Source: Alistipes putredinis
GTDB taxonomy: Bacteria; Bacteroidota; Bacteroidia; Bacteroidales; Rikenellaceae
DNA length: 64,000 bases
Direction of reading: 5' to 3'
Assembly (NCBI GenBank): GCA_022009915.1
Contig: CP091730.1
Location: 1,178,001-1,242,000, forward strand
In this document: in pieces, positions 46,001-57,034 of the stretch
Position numbering within the stretch: position 1 is the stretch's first letter
Layout: each line of letters starts with the position of its first letter
The notes under the pieces: generated by a model
The model's database searches: none
What the model was told of the DNA's origin: nothing
What the model saw: the letters and a program-made list of their open reading frames with translations, nothing else
Program-made: the position numbers and the translations under genes

Positions 46001-47721
46001 ATGGCAACGATTTCACGTCAGCAATACAACAATCTGTTCGGACCGGCCGTGGGCGACAAGATACGCCTCGGCGATACCGATTTGTATATCGAAATAGAGA
46101 AGGACCTGCGGCAGACGGGCGACGAGGTGATTTACGGCGGCGGCAAAACCATACGCGACGGCATGGGACTGGCCAACACCATGACTTCGGAGGAGGGGTC
46201 TTTGGATTTGGTCATAACCAACGTCACGGTGCTCGACCCGATTCTGGGCGTGGTGAAGGCCGACGTAGGCATCAAGGACGGCAAGATTGCCGGCATCGGC
46301 AAAGCCGGCAACCCCAACATAATGCGCGGCGTAGACCCCGATTTGGTAACCGGAGCGGCGACGGACGCCATTTCCGGCGAGCATCTCATCCTCACGGCCG
46401 CCGGTATAGACGGACATGTCCACATGATTTCCCCGCAGCAGGCGTATGCGGCCCTGAGCAACGGCATTACGACACTGATAGGCGGCGGCATAGGACCGTC
46501 CGACGGCAGCAACGGCACCACAATCACCGCCGGCCGTTGGAGCATCGAACGCATGTTGCAGTCCGTCGAAGGGCTGCCCGTGAACATAGGGCTTTTAGGC
46601 AAAGGCAACTGCTCGGTGCATCGTCCGCTCGTCGAACAGGTCGAGGCCGGAGCGTGCGGACTGAAAATTCACGAGGACTGGGGCTCGACGCCTGCGGCGA
46701 TAGATGCCGCGCTGTCGATTGCCGACCTTTACGACGTTCAGGTGGCCATTCATACCGATACGCTCAACGAGGGCGGATATGTCGAGGATACGATAGCCGC
46801 GATGGACGGGCGTACCATTCATACGTACCATACCGAAGGTGCGGGCGGCGGCCATGCCCCCGACCTGCTCAAAGTGGCCTCGATGCCCTTCGTGCTTCCG
46901 TCTTCGACCAACCCGACGCTCCCGTTCGGAATCAACTCGCAGGCCGAGCTGTTCGACATGATTATGGTGTGCCACAATCTCAATCCCAAGATACCTTCGG
47001 ACGTATCCTTCGCCGAAAGCCGCGTAAGGCCTGAAACGCAGGCTGCGGAGAACGTGCTGCACGATTTGGGCGTTCTGTCCATGGTGTCGTCCGACTCTCA
47101 GGCCATGGGGCGCGTGGGCGAGTCGTTCATGCGCACTTTCCAGACCGCTTCGTTCATGAAGAGCGCCTGCGGCCGGCTGACGGAGGATTCCGACGGAAAC
47201 GACAACTTCCGCGTCCTCCGCTATCTGGCGAAGATTACCATAAATCCCGCCATTACCTATGGCATTTCGGATTATCTCGGCTCGGTTGAAAAGGGCAAGG
47301 TGGCCGATTTGGTGCTGTGGGAGCCTCAGTTCTTCGGCGCCAAACCGAAACTGGTCATCAAGGGCGGCATGATAAACTGGTCCGACATGGGCGATCCCTA
47401 ATGCGTCCCTGCCTACGCCCCAGCCCCTGCTACTATCGTCCGATGTTCGGCGGGTTCGGAACGGCTATGCCCGAAAGCTGCATATCGTTCGTCTCGGGCG
47501 CGGCTTGCGAAAGGGGTATTAAGGAGCGTCTGGGGCTCGAACGCATGGTCCGTCCGGTTCGGCGCACGCGCCAGCTGACCAAGAACGACATGGTCCGCAA
47601 CAGCGGCACGCCCAAGATAGACGTCAATCCGGAGACGTTCGAGGTATACGTGGACGGTCTCAGGGCCTACGTCAAACCGGCCGAGAGATTCTCTTTGGCG
47701 CAACTCTACTGGTTCAGCTAA
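46001..47721 (+). CDS. ureC: Urease alpha (catalytic) subunit (frameshifted)
   Basis: About 572 aa, the standard length. The nickel ligands are all visible: GIDGHVHM (two His), CGLKIHEDWGSTPAA (the carbamylated Lys), VAIHTDTLNEGGYVEDT and TYHTEGAGGGHAPDL (His), plus MVCHNLNPKIPSDV with the active-site flap Cys-His. In many ureases the flap reads CHHL; here it is CHNL. Two extra bases near 47398-47430 shift the frame between SDMGDP and YRPMFG. The C-terminus ends RFSLAQLYWFS. It hydrolyses urea to ammonia and carbamate at a dinuclear nickel site. Confidence 0.97.
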
Positions 47722-47734
47722 GACGCACTGCACT

Positions 47735-48308
47735 ATGAAAATATATACGGAAATTTTGGGCAACCTCTCCTCGCCCGAGTGGCGTGCCAGAATCTCTGGC
47801 TTCGATACGGAGTTCGTGGAACTCGACCAGTGGACCGCCCAGAAGAGCAGGTTCGTGGCTCGGGGAGACGACGGCGGCGAGTATGCCGTGGCTCTCGAAC
47901 GGCACTCGCAGCTCTCGGACGGGGATATCATCGAGGTGATTCCCGAACGGATGAAAGTGGTTGCGTTGCGCGTGCGGCTGAGCGACGTCATGGTCATAGA
48001 CCTCGGCGCTCTGGCCGCCAAGTCGCCAGAAACAGTCATCCATATGTCTGTGGAACTGGGACATGCCATAGGCAACCAGCACTGGCCTGCCGTGGTGAAG
48101 GGTACGAAGATATACGTGCCCCTCACGGTGGACAGAAAGGTCATGGAGAGCGTCATGCGCACTCATCGTTTCGAAGACGTGGCCTTCGATTTCCAGCGCG
48201 GCGAGCGTATAATACCCATATCTTGCGCCGCACGAGGTGCGGCGGCTTTTCGGCGGTACGGGTCCCGACAGCGAGGCTCATCGACATTTGCATGCACACG
48301 CTATCTGA
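47735..48308 (+). CDS. ureE: Urease accessory protein UreE (one frameshift)
   Basis: About 190 aa. UreE is the nickel chaperone that delivers Ni2+ to the UreDFG-apourease complex. N-terminal domain: MKIYTEILGNLSS and TEFVELDQWTAQKSRFVA. Central metal domain: GHAIGNQHWPAVV, with the conserved His. After a frameshift near 48228 the C-terminus reads APHEVRRLFGG and ends HRHLHAHAI, a short His-rich nickel-binding tail. Starts 13 nt after ureC. Confidence 0.92.
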
Positions 48309-48315
48309 TTGCCGT

Positions 48316-49010
48316 ATGACGAAAGGATTGTCTGCCGTACTGCGGCTTCTGGAATTCACTGACTCGGCTTTTCCCGTCGGCACGTTCTCGTTTTCGTGCG
48401 GCTTGGAAACAGCCGCTTCGCTGGGAATAGTGCACGATGCGGCGACACTTGAAGAGTATGCACGCGATGTGGCCCGTCAGGCCGCTTTCACGGACGGCAT
48501 ATCCGCCATACATGCCTACCGGAGCCGTCTTGCGGAGGACTATCGCGGAATCTTGGATGCCGACTCGCGGACGCTGCTGTGCAAGACGAACGGTGAGGCC
48601 CGCAGGATGAGCCTGCCGCATGGGACGCAAACTCGCCGAACTCGGCGGCCGTATTTTTCCACGACCCAGTTATGGAGAGGTGGACTGACGAGATAGCCGG
48701 CTGCCTTACGCCGGGCACCTATCCGGTCGCGCAGGGCATTGTTTTCGCGGCATGCGACATACCGGAGCAGGAACTTTTCTGCTCGCACCATTACGGCGCG
48801 GTTTCTATGGTTCTGGGCGCTGCGCTGCGTCTTGTGCGCGTGTCGCACTACGACACCCAGCGCATCATGTTCCGCATGGCCGATGACATAGATACCCTCT
48901 ACCGGAGCGTGAAGGAGCTCGGGCTCGAAGATATGAATGCTTTTGTGCCGCAAACCGATATTCTGGCTTCGCTGCACGAAAAGGGAACTCAAAGAATGTT
49001 TATGAACTGA
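48316..49010 (+). CDS. ureF: Urease accessory protein UreF (one frameshift)
   Basis: About 231 aa, all-helical. LLEFTDSAFPVGTFSFSCGLET is the strongly conserved N-terminal UreF block. GAVSMVLGAALRLVRVSHYDTQ and the C-terminal helix follow. One frameshift lies near 48618. UreF acts with UreD and UreG as a GTPase-regulating scaffold for metallocentre assembly. Located 7 nt after ureE. Confidence 0.93.
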
Positions 49011-49026
49011 CCGTACATACGAAAAT

Positions 49027-49692
49027 ATGAATAACACTTGCAGAATAGGAATCGGAGGCCCAGTGGGCTCCGGAAAAACGGCGCTTATCGAGGCTATCAC
49101 GCCGCGGCTGCTCGATATGGGCTACAAGGTTCTGATTATAACCAATGACGTGGTGACGACCGAAGACGCCAAACACGTGCGCAAGATGCTTAAAGGCATA
49201 CTCGTCGAGGAGCGCATAATAGGCGTGGAGACCGGCGCATGCCCTCACACGGCCGTCCGCGAAGACCCCTCCATGAATATCGCGGCCGTCGAGGAAATGG
49301 AGGCGCGTTTTCCGGACGGAGACGTGGTGCTCATCGAATCCGGCGGCGACAATCTCACTCTTACGTTCAGCCCCGCGCTCGTCGATTTCTTCATCTACGT
49401 GATAGACGTTGCGGCCGGCGACAAGATTCCGCGCAAGGACGGCCCCGGTATTTCGCAGTCCGATATTCTCGTGATAAACAAGACCGATTTGGCCCCTTAC
49501 GTGCATGCCGACCTCGAAGTGATGCGGCGCGACAGCGAGGACATGCGCCCCGGCAAGCCGTTCGTCTTTACGAACTGCATGACCGGCGAGGGTATCGAGA
49601 CGCTGGTCGGTTTGATACGCAGAATGGCGCTGTTCGACCTCGAATGCGTGCCGCAGGATAATGAGTGCAGCAAAAACGCGGTCCGAAGATGA
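49027..49692 (+). CDS. ureG: Urease accessory GTPase UreG
   Basis: Intact 221 aa. RIGIGGPVGSGKTALIEA is the P-loop. ITNDVVTTEDAKHVRK, TGACPHTAVREDPSMN (the Cys-Pro-His metal site) and VINKTDLAPYV (NKTD guanine specificity) are typical. GTP hydrolysis drives nickel transfer into urease. Its stop overlaps the ureD start by 4 nt. Confidence 0.97.
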   Translation: MNNTCRIGIGGPVGSGKTALIEAITPRLLDMGYKVLIITNDVVTTEDAKHVRKMLKGILVEERIIGVETGACPHTAVREDPSMNIAAVEEMEARFPDGDVVLIESGGDNLTLTFSPALVDFFIYVIDVAAGDKIPRKDGPGISQSDILVINKTDLAPYVHADLEVMRRDSEDMRPGKPFVFTNCMTGEGIETLVGLIRRMALFDLECVPQDNECSKNAVRR

Positions 49693-50609
49693 TGAGTTTC
49701 GTTTCCGCGCCCGAGATGCGCCCGTATTTGCGCCAGCCGGCGGTCATGCCGGTAGGTTCGGTCGGAAAGACCGGCTACCTTTACATGGGTTTCGAACTGG
49801 ACGGCCGCGGCATATCGGTGCTGCGCGACTTGGAGCGCCGCGTGCCCATCATCGTGCAGCAGGAGCTCTATTTCGACGAACGGATGCCCGAGATGCCGTG
49901 CGTGTACATTCTCTCGTCGGGCGGTCCGAACGTGGACGGCGACCGTTACGAGCAGAACATAGTCGTGAGAAAAGGAGCCTGCGCACATGTCTCGACGGGT
50001 GCCGCGACCAAACTGGCGGAAATGCGCTACAACTTCTCGGGTCTTGTGCAGCATATAGACTTGGAAGAGGACGCCTATTTGGAATATCTTCCCGAGCCGG
50101 TGATTCCGTGCCGACATACGCGTTTTATCGCCGATACCGCGATACGAATCGCACCGTCGGCCACGCTGTTCTACTCCGAAATATATATGAGCGGACGCAA
50201 GTACTACGGCAACGAGACGTTTCTCTACGACATACTGTCCGTCTGTACGCACGGCAGCCGTCCGGACGGAACTCCGTTGTTCCGCGAAAAGTTCGTGGTC
50301 AGTCCTCCGCAGCGCTCGCCGCGGACCGTGGGCGCGATGAACGGATTCGACGTTCTGGCCAATGTGACGGTGCTTACGCCTCGGGCGCACGCCGACGAGA
50401 TATACGGGCGTACATCCGCCTTTATCGACCGCGGCAAAGGGCTCGCGGCAGGCATAACCCGTCTTCCGAACGACTGCGGACTGCTCTACAAGGTTTTAGG
50501 GGAAGAGACCGCGCCGGTCAAACGGCTGGTAAGGGAGTTCTGTTCCTCCGTAAGACAAAAGCGTCAAGGGCCGCTCGATGCCCGAAGAATTTCCATGGCG
50601 ATAATATAA
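49689..50609 (+). CDS. ureD: Urease accessory protein UreD/UreH
   Basis: Intact 306 aa from the ATG at 49689. An earlier in-frame start exists inside ureG but lacks conservation. KTGYLYMGFELDGRGISVLRDLE, QNIVVRKGACAHVSTGAATKL, LPEPVIPCRHTRFIADTAIRI and NDCGLLYKVLGEET are typical UreD blocks. UreD is the platform that binds apourease and receives UreFG. Placed last among the urease genes, as in Helicobacter (ureH) and Streptococcus. Confidence 0.93.
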   Translation: MMSFVSAPEMRPYLRQPAVMPVGSVGKTGYLYMGFELDGRGISVLRDLERRVPIIVQQELYFDERMPEMPCVYILSSGGPNVDGDRYEQNIVVRKGACAHVSTGAATKLAEMRYNFSGLVQHIDLEEDAYLEYLPEPVIPCRHTRFIADTAIRIAPSATLFYSEIYMSGRKYYGNETFLYDILSVCTHGSRPDGTPLFREKFVVSPPQRSPRTVGAMNGFDVLANVTVLTPRAHADEIYGRTSAFIDRGKGLAAGITRLPNDCGLLYKVLGEETAPVKRLVREFCSSVRQKRQGPLDARRISMAII

Positions 50610-50620
50610 AAACACGAAAA

Positions 50621-51623
50621 ATGACCGAAATTATGTCTCGAACTCCGAATGCCGACTCCGGTATCGCGAAGATGATAAAGGTGCTTCTGCGCGGTACGGG
50701 TCAGGTGATGTTTCAGAATAACGCATGGACAGGACTGCTGTTTCTGTGCGGCATATTGGCGGGTGCCTATTCTACGGGAAACCCCGCCGTTTTCTGGGGT
50801 GCTGTTCTCGGGCTCGCCGTATCCACTTTGACCGGATATGTCTTGAAACTGCCCGACGGGGACGGCGCCCAAGGGCTGTGGGGCTTCAACGGCGTGCTGG
50901 TCGGATGCGCCTTCCCGACTTTTCTGGGAAATACGCTCTGGACGTGGCTTGCTCTGGCGTTGTGTGCGGCGCTGACCACATGGGTGCGCACCGGCTTCAA
51001 CAACGTCATGGCTCCGTGGAAAGTCAATTCCTTTACGTTCCCTTTCGTATTCTGCACATGGATATTCCTGCTTGCGGCCCGCGCAATGAACGGCATGCCC
51101 GACATACATCTCGGCTCTCCTTCGTTTCCGGCCGCTTTCTCCTCGGCCCATAGCACGGATTTCGTGCATCTTTTGAGCTATTGGCTCAGGGGCGTGGGAC
51201 AGGTGTTCCTGATTAATTCGTGGATTACGGGCCTGCTGTTTCTGATAGGGCTTTTTATCGCCTCGCGTTGGGCTGCGCTGTGGGCGGCCGTGGGTTCTGC
51301 CGTCGGCATGACGGTGGCCATGCTGTTCGGCGCGTCAGGAACCGACATCGCTCACGGTCTTTACGGATTCAGTCCCTGTGCTGACTGGAATAGCACTTGC
51401 GACCGTATTTTACAAACCCGGGCTGCGGCCTGCCGTTTGGGCCTTGCTGGGCATCATTGTCACCGCATTCGTTCAGGGGGCGATGAACGTATGGCTCTCT
51501 CCGGTCGGCATTCCGTCGCTCACGGCGCCGTTCTGCATCGCTACGTGGCTGTTCCTGCTGCCTCTGCTGAAACTCGATGAAAGAGAGCCGGACCACTCCG
51601 ATTGGAGCCGTAAGGATAAGTAA
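50621..51623 (+). CDS. UT-family urea transporter (one frameshift)
   Basis: About 333 aa with ten or more membrane segments in two homologous halves. Each half ends with a pore signature: VMAPWKVNSFTFPFVFCTW in the first and VGIPSLTAPFCIATWLF in the second (LPxLTxPF-like). AQGLWGFNGVLVGCAFP and HGLYGFSPCLTGIALA form the paired G(F/Y)N/S loops. A frameshift lies near 51378. It would admit urea passively or with protons. It starts 11 nt after ureD, so it belongs to the operon. Confidence 0.92.
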
Positions 51624-51644
51624 CGTATCGAAATACCGGAAATC

Positions 51645-52717
51645 ATGCACATGTCAGACGCACTGGTCTCGGCTCCCGTATTCGCGGCGACTGCTGCCGT
51701 CTCGGCGGTTCTGCTCGGTGTGGCGGTCCGCAAGGTCGGACGTAGCGGGAACTCGGCCGGCAGGGGCGTATCCTCCCGCTCATGGGCGTGATGGGTGCCT
51801 TTGTTTTTGCCGCCCAGATGATCAATTTCGCGATTCCCGGCACAGGGTCGAGCGGGCATATAGTCGGCGGAATACTCCTTTCGGCGATTCTGGGTCCGTG
51901 GGCGGCATTCCTGACGTTGGCTTCCGTGCTGGTCGTGCAGTGCATGGTGTTCGCCGACGGCGGTCTGCTCGCTCTCGGGTGCAACATCCTGAATATGGCC
52001 GCTCTTTCCTGCCTTGTAGCCTATCCGCTCGTGTTCAGGCCGCTTGTGCGAAAGCGCATGACAGGCGGACGGATAGCGGTGGCGTCGCTGCTGTCATCGG
52101 TTTTGGCGCTGCTTTTGGGCGCTTTTGCCGTTACGGCCGAAACAGAAGCCTCCGGAATCACGGCACTGCCTTTTTCGCGGTTTCTGATGTTCATGCTTCC
52201 GATACATCTGGCGATAGGAATAGGGGAGGGGCTGGCTACATGCGCCGTTTTGTGCGTGGTGCGCCGAGGCAAGCCGGAACTGCTTGCCTCGGCCGGCGAA
52301 AGACGCGGGCCGGTGCGCAGAATCGGAATTACGCTTGCCGCTTTCGCCGCCGCTGCGATACTGCTCGGCGGGGTGTTTTTCGATAGCCGCATCCTCATTG
52401 CCCGACGATCAGGAATGGTCGATTGAAAGAGACGTGGAGAAGACCGAACGGAGCCTGCCGACCGAATTCATAAGGCGGCGGAAAATGTCCAGAACCGCAC
52501 CGCGCTGCTGCCCGATTACGACACGTCGGCCGCCGGCGTCATAGGCAGCGGGGCGAAAATTCTTTTGGTGTTGGGATTGTCCTGCGTTCTTGCGCGGCAG
52601 CCAGGACTCGTCATGAGAAGCAGACTGAGGGGCGGGTTGCGGAAAAATGGACGAGTTGGAAAAACTCCTCTTGTGCCCAGGGCCGTTTGCGGGAGCGCGA
52701 CGCCCGCGCCGTGTTGA
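51645..52717 (+). CDS. cbiM: CbiM/NikM-type nickel ECF substrate component with PDGLE-like tail (frameshifted)
   Basis: About 340 aa in several frames. MHMSDALVSAPVFAATAAV is the CbiM/NikM N-terminus that ligates the metal through the amino terminus and His2. MGAFVFAAQMINFAIPGTGSSGHIVGG and CMVFADGGLLALGCNILNMA are classical CbiM motifs. After a shift near 52375, LPDDQEWSIERDVEK resembles the PDGLE (CbiN/NikN) domain. So M and N appear fused. The open frame overlaps cbiQ, and the real stop is probably near 52650. Frameshifts lie near 51775, 52375 and 52475. Confidence 0.85.
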
Positions 52718-53427
52718 TTGTGTCGCTCGTTTTTCTCGTCTGCATGCTTTCGTTGCCTCTTTCGGCACTGTCGCAGCTCATGCTTTTTTTCATATTCCCG
52801 ATTCTGACTTCCGGTCTGGCCGGACTCGATTACGGTTCAGTTTTCAGGCACTCTCTCGTAGTGCTGCCGTTTGTGGCGCTTGTCGGTATCTTCAATCCGA
52901 TTTACGACAGACGCATCGCCTTTACCGTAGGCTCGATTGCTGTTACTGGCGGCTGGGTGAGTTTCGCCTCCATCGTCCTGCGCGGTCTGCTGTCCGTTCA
53001 GGCGGTTATCGTTCTGGTGCGCAGTGTCGGGTACTACCGTCTGTGCCGCGCAATGGGGCGGCTCGGCGTGCCGGCGGTTCTGATAACCCAGCTGCTGTTC
53101 GTGTATAGATATTCGTATGTCCTCGTGCAGCAGGCTCTTTTCATGACGCAGGCCCGCGATGCCCGCGGTTTCGGGCGCAGGTCGTATCCATTGAAGGTCT
53201 ACGGTGCCATGGTCGGACAGCTGCTCGTGCGTACCATGCACAGGGCGCAGCAGATTCACGGCGCCATGCTCGCTCGGGGGTTCGACGGCCGGATTCCCTC
53301 CCCGCCGTGCGAGAAATGGAAATGGAGCGGTCGGGACACGGTCTATACGGTTCTTTGGTGCGCGGCCCTGATTGCCGGAAGAGTGTGGCGTGCCGAGAGT
53401 TTGTTCGCATTGATACAGAAGATATGA
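52647..53427 (+). CDS. cbiQ: CbiQ-type transmembrane ECF component (one frameshift)
   Basis: About 258 aa. DARAVLIVSLVFLVCML starts the membrane part. The conserved AMGRLGVPAVLITQLLFVYRYSYVL and TMHRAQQIHGAMLARGF (cytoplasmic Ala-Arg-G coupling helices) are typical of CbiQ. A frameshift near 52690 joins the start MDELEKLLL to the rest. It couples CbiO ATP hydrolysis to metal import. It overlaps cbiO by 4 nt. Confidence 0.9.
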
Positions 53428-54163
53428 GCCACCATTTTTTGCAGTTCAGAGACGTGCATTATCGCTACCCTAACGGCTATGAGGCTCTTTGCGGGGTGTC
53501 GTTCCGCATTTCGCACGGTCAGAAGGTGGCCGTGGTGGGTGCCAATGGGGCGGGCAAAATCGACTCTGCTGCTTCATACCGACGGCCTGCTGCTGCCGAC
53601 TTCCGGTCAGGTCGTAATGGGCGGCATCGCCGTAACGCGCAAGACGCTGCCTGCGGTCAGACGTTCGGTCGGACTGGTGTTTCAGGATCCGGACAACCAG
53701 CTTTTCATGCCCACGGTCGAGGAGGACGTCGCTTTCGGCCCCTTCGAATATGGGGCTGACGGCCGAAGAGATAGAGCAGCGCGTGTCGGAGGCGCTCGCC
53801 TCGGTGGACGCATCGGATTTGCGCCGCAATGCTCCGTTTACGCTTTCGGGCGGACAAAAAAGACGTGTCGCCATAGCTACGGTACTCGCGATGGACCCTT
53901 CGGTTCTCGTGATGGACGAACCGACTTCGAACCTCGACCCGAGGGCCCGCCGCCAGATAATAAGTCTGATAGGCAGTTTTCCGCATACCACGCTCATCGC
54001 CACTCACGATTTGGATATGGTGCTCGATTTGTGCGAGCGGACTATTGTCATGTCCGGCGGGCGGATTGCGGCCGACGATGCCACCGAGCGCGTGTTCGGC
54101 GACAGACGACTGTTGCAGGAGTGCGGATTGGAAGTGCCATGGCGCATGCGGGTCCGCGTATAG
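53424..54163 (+). CDS. cbiO: CbiO-type ATPase ECF component (frameshifted)
   Basis: About 246 aa. LQFRDVHYRYPNGYEAL, VGANGAGKSTLLLH (Walker A, after correcting near 53570), FQDPDNQLFMPTVEEDVAFGP, LSGGQKRRVAIATVLAMDP (signature) and LVMDEPTSNLDPRARRQI (Walker B) are present. Frameshifts near 53570 and 53755. It powers the CbiM/Q uptake system. The association with urease makes nickel the expected substrate, rather than cobalt. Last gene of the operon. Confidence 0.93.
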
Positions 54164-54244
54164 TCTCCGGCGGCTGCTTTTGGTGTGCATGCGGCGTTCT
54201 GAAAGCGGTACCGCCGCATTTCTCCGGATTAGGAACTTTTCGAT

Positions 54245-55593
54245 TTATCGGCGCGGTATCACCCTGCGTCCCCAAATCGCGGAGACTGCCGCGCCTGCGA
54301 GCAGTACCGCGATGACGGTCCACAAAAACGGCGTCCATGCCTCCCTTTTTCTAACAGTACAGGCATGAACAGCACCCCGATGACGGCGCCCAGTTTTCCG
54401 AATGCCGCGGCAATGCCGGTTCCTGCGCCGCGTTCCTGTACGGAGTATATCTGCGGTGGGATGACGAATGTCGTAAGATGCGGTCCGGCGTTGAGAAACA
54501 GTTCGAATATGACGAACCCGAGCACCGAGACCCATAACGGCAGATGCAGAGCGTGCGAAGCCAGCAGCACTCCGATTCCGGCGGCGGACAGAACGAAACC
54601 CCATGTCTGCATTCCGAGGTGTCTTACGCGGTTCAGCATCGCGATTCCGGCGACGAACCCCGCCAGTATGAAAAGGCTTATGACGGCCGTTATGCGTACC
54701 GATTCGGTTATTCTCTGGTAAGCTCCCTCCGATGAGGTTTCCAACCCCAATGCCATTATCAATGCCGGCATGAATACGCCTATCCCGTAAACTCCTACGC
54801 CCTCGCATGCCCATGGAATGCCGCTGAAAATCACTTTTTTCATATTGCCGGCCGCAAAAAGCGCACTCCATTTCCCCTTGACCGCCGTTTTGCCGCGCAG
54901 TCCGTCCGCCAGCACGTCGTTCCCCAAAAAATATCTCGCCGCCTTTTCGGCCTCTTTCTCTCTGCCGTGCACCATCAGCCATCCCGGGCTTTGCGCAAAC
55001 CGGACGCGACACAGCAGCATTATGGCAGCAAGGCCTGAAACCAATAGAAACAGCCTGTTCCACATGGCGGGACTGTCCCATTTCCCGAGCAGAAAGAAAC
55101 ATGCCGCCGCAGTCGCTGCATTTCCGACAGACGTGGCGGCCTTTGCGCATCCCACCATGGTCAGACGCCATTTTTCGGGCATTATCTCGGATATGTAATC
55201 CGAATCGAGACTGTATTCCCCGCCGATTCCGATCCCCATGAAAAACAGTCCGGCGACGAGCCCCGCACCCGATGCCGAGAAATATGCGAGCAGCGATGCG
55301 GCGAGAATCACGGCAGGGCAGAGCCTGAACGGCAAGAGATAACCCTTTCGGTCGCTCCACTGGCCGAAAATTATCGAACCGAGCATAATCCCGACAAGAC
55401 TGGTGCCGGCTACGGCGCCTTGCGCCATGGGGGAGAGATGCGGCCGGCCGATTATCTGTATCATGGGAAGAACGATGCCGATGAGCGTGGAGAGAGCTCC
55501 GCCTGTCAGCTGCCCGAGCGATGCTGCCGCAAGGACGCGGAAGTGTCCGGCCCTGAGCGGCATGGTATCCATGTCTACGCTTTTTGCGGTCAT
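54245..55593 (-). CDS. MFS transporter, sugar-porter-like (one frameshift)
   Basis: About 449 aa with twelve membrane segments. The cytoplasmic loop between TM2 and TM3 has GQWSDRKGYLLPFRL (G-x-x-S-D-R-K-G-R MFS motif). GIGIGGEYSLDSDYISEIMP resembles sugar/organic-acid porters. A frameshift near 54352 moves the last segment (FLWTVIAVLLAGAAVSAIWG). It is convergent with cbiO and 82 nt away, so not part of the urease operon. Substrate unknown. Confidence 0.85.
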
Positions 55594-55847
55594 GATGTGA
55601 GTGGTTTGCGCCGCAAGAAATCAAAAAATATGCCGAGCACCTGCCCGCCTGATTGTTGCCGGTATGTGCTGCTGTCCGCCTGCCTATCTGTTGCACATGA
55701 CGCCTTCCCGTAAACGGGCATGGCGACGGCATGCGTTTTTTTCCGGCTCGGAGCGAATAACCCCAATTTGAAATAACATAGTTCGGAGTTGATGTTGATT
55801 TTTCAGGAACTTTTTCGCGATTTTTTTGCGGCATATTTTTTTAGTGA

Positions 55848-56516
55848 GTGTTGTTTGAAGGAGAATTATTTTCATTTAATGAAAATAGCATTAAGTATGA
55901 AAGAAGTAAATCAAAAGAAACCAGCAGAGCATACGCCTTTGAGATGTGGATGAACGCCCCCATGCCGATGGTGACGTTTTTTAAGACACTTAACGTGTCA
56001 CGCCTTGCGAAAATCAGCCGGAAATCGGGCATGAAGTTTAATATGTTGATGTGCTGGTGCATAGGCAAAGCTGCAAGGAAGGTGAAAGAGTTTTATATGC
56101 TGCCCGTAGGCGGCAAACTGATACAGTACGATACCATTGCGGTAAACACCATTGTCGCCAACATAAAGGGTGAAGTAAGTTCATGCGATATTCCATTCTG
56201 CGATGATTTACCTCTGTTCAATCGGCATTATCTGCAACTTACCGAACAGGTAGCTGAAAGTTGCGTCAATCACGACTTGACGGAAAGCATGGTTATCGGT
56301 ACTTCCGCATTGGCACAATACGAAATAGACGGTGCCGTCGGCATGTATAGCGGCATTTTTAACAATCCGTTTCTTATTTGGGGCAAATACAAACGCCGCC
56401 TGCTGAAAACGACACTTGCCGTTTCTTTTCAGTTCCACCATACGCAAATGGACGGGGCGCATGCTGCCCGCTTTTTGGACGGGATTCAGAAAGAAATTGA
56501 CAATCTGAGAATATGA
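55848..56516 (+). CDS. Chloramphenicol acetyltransferase-like (CatA family) protein
   Basis: About 222 aa with a GTG start at 55848, intact. FQFHHTQMDGAHAARFL is the CAT catalytic motif HHxxxDGxH. The middle has VTFFKTLNVSRLAK, VGMYSGIFNNPFLIW and FNMLMCWCIGKAA, all fitting the CatA fold. It may acetylate chloramphenicol or another acceptor; many Bacteroidota homologues have no shown resistance role. The stretch is more AT-rich than its neighbours, a hint of transfer. No mobile element is seen next to it. Confidence 0.85.
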   Translation: MLFEGELFSFNENSIKYERSKSKETSRAYAFEMWMNAPMPMVTFFKTLNVSRLAKISRKSGMKFNMLMCWCIGKAARKVKEFYMLPVGGKLIQYDTIAVNTIVANIKGEVSSCDIPFCDDLPLFNRHYLQLTEQVAESCVNHDLTESMVIGTSALAQYEIDGAVGMYSGIFNNPFLIWGKYKRRLLKTTLAVSFQFHHTQMDGAHAARFLDGIQKEIDNLRI

Positions 56517-56796
56517 ATTCAGGGAGCGGAGCGTTGTCTTTGCAATGCTGACATAAAAATGATTGTTAGACAATATGAAATGACAGTTGTGCGTATAGCT
56601 ATGAGCACTTCCTGTTGAGGCGATTCAGCGATAGGCAGGCTTGTATTGTTATAGTTTTGTCATTTAGTTGCCTGAATAATAGCGGAAGCCCCCCACACAC
56701 ATACATTTGTTTGTCGAAAGCGAGATGGGTTACGAACTACTTGTCTGTCGGGAACGTGAAAGGGAAGTTTTAAGGCAGACGCAAGGGAAATTAAAC
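56517..56796. other. Gene-free region between catA-like gene and tRNA-Ser
   Basis: Nothing coding is recognisable here. The AT-rich character continues from the CAT-like gene. Short open frames have no start context or homology. Confidence 0.5.
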
Positions 56797-56829
56797 AAGG
56801 TCCACGAATCTTTAAGATTCGTGGACCTT
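56797..56829 (-). terminator. Terminator of tRNA-Ser
   Basis: AAGGTCCACGAATCTT pairs with AGATTCGTGGACCTT, a near-perfect 15-bp stem with a very small loop. It is located just downstream of tRNA-Ser on the minus strand. Confidence 0.75.
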
Positions 56830-56862
56830 ATCTGTTACAGTCCGGTATTGTCCGGCTGGCCC

Positions 56863-56949
<87 letters not shown>

Positions 56950-57034
56950 GGCGGCAAAAGTACGCACTATATTCGTCTTTTGCAAATCCATGCGGCGAAA
57001 TTGTATGCGGGGCGGAATTATCGGCATGGCTGGC

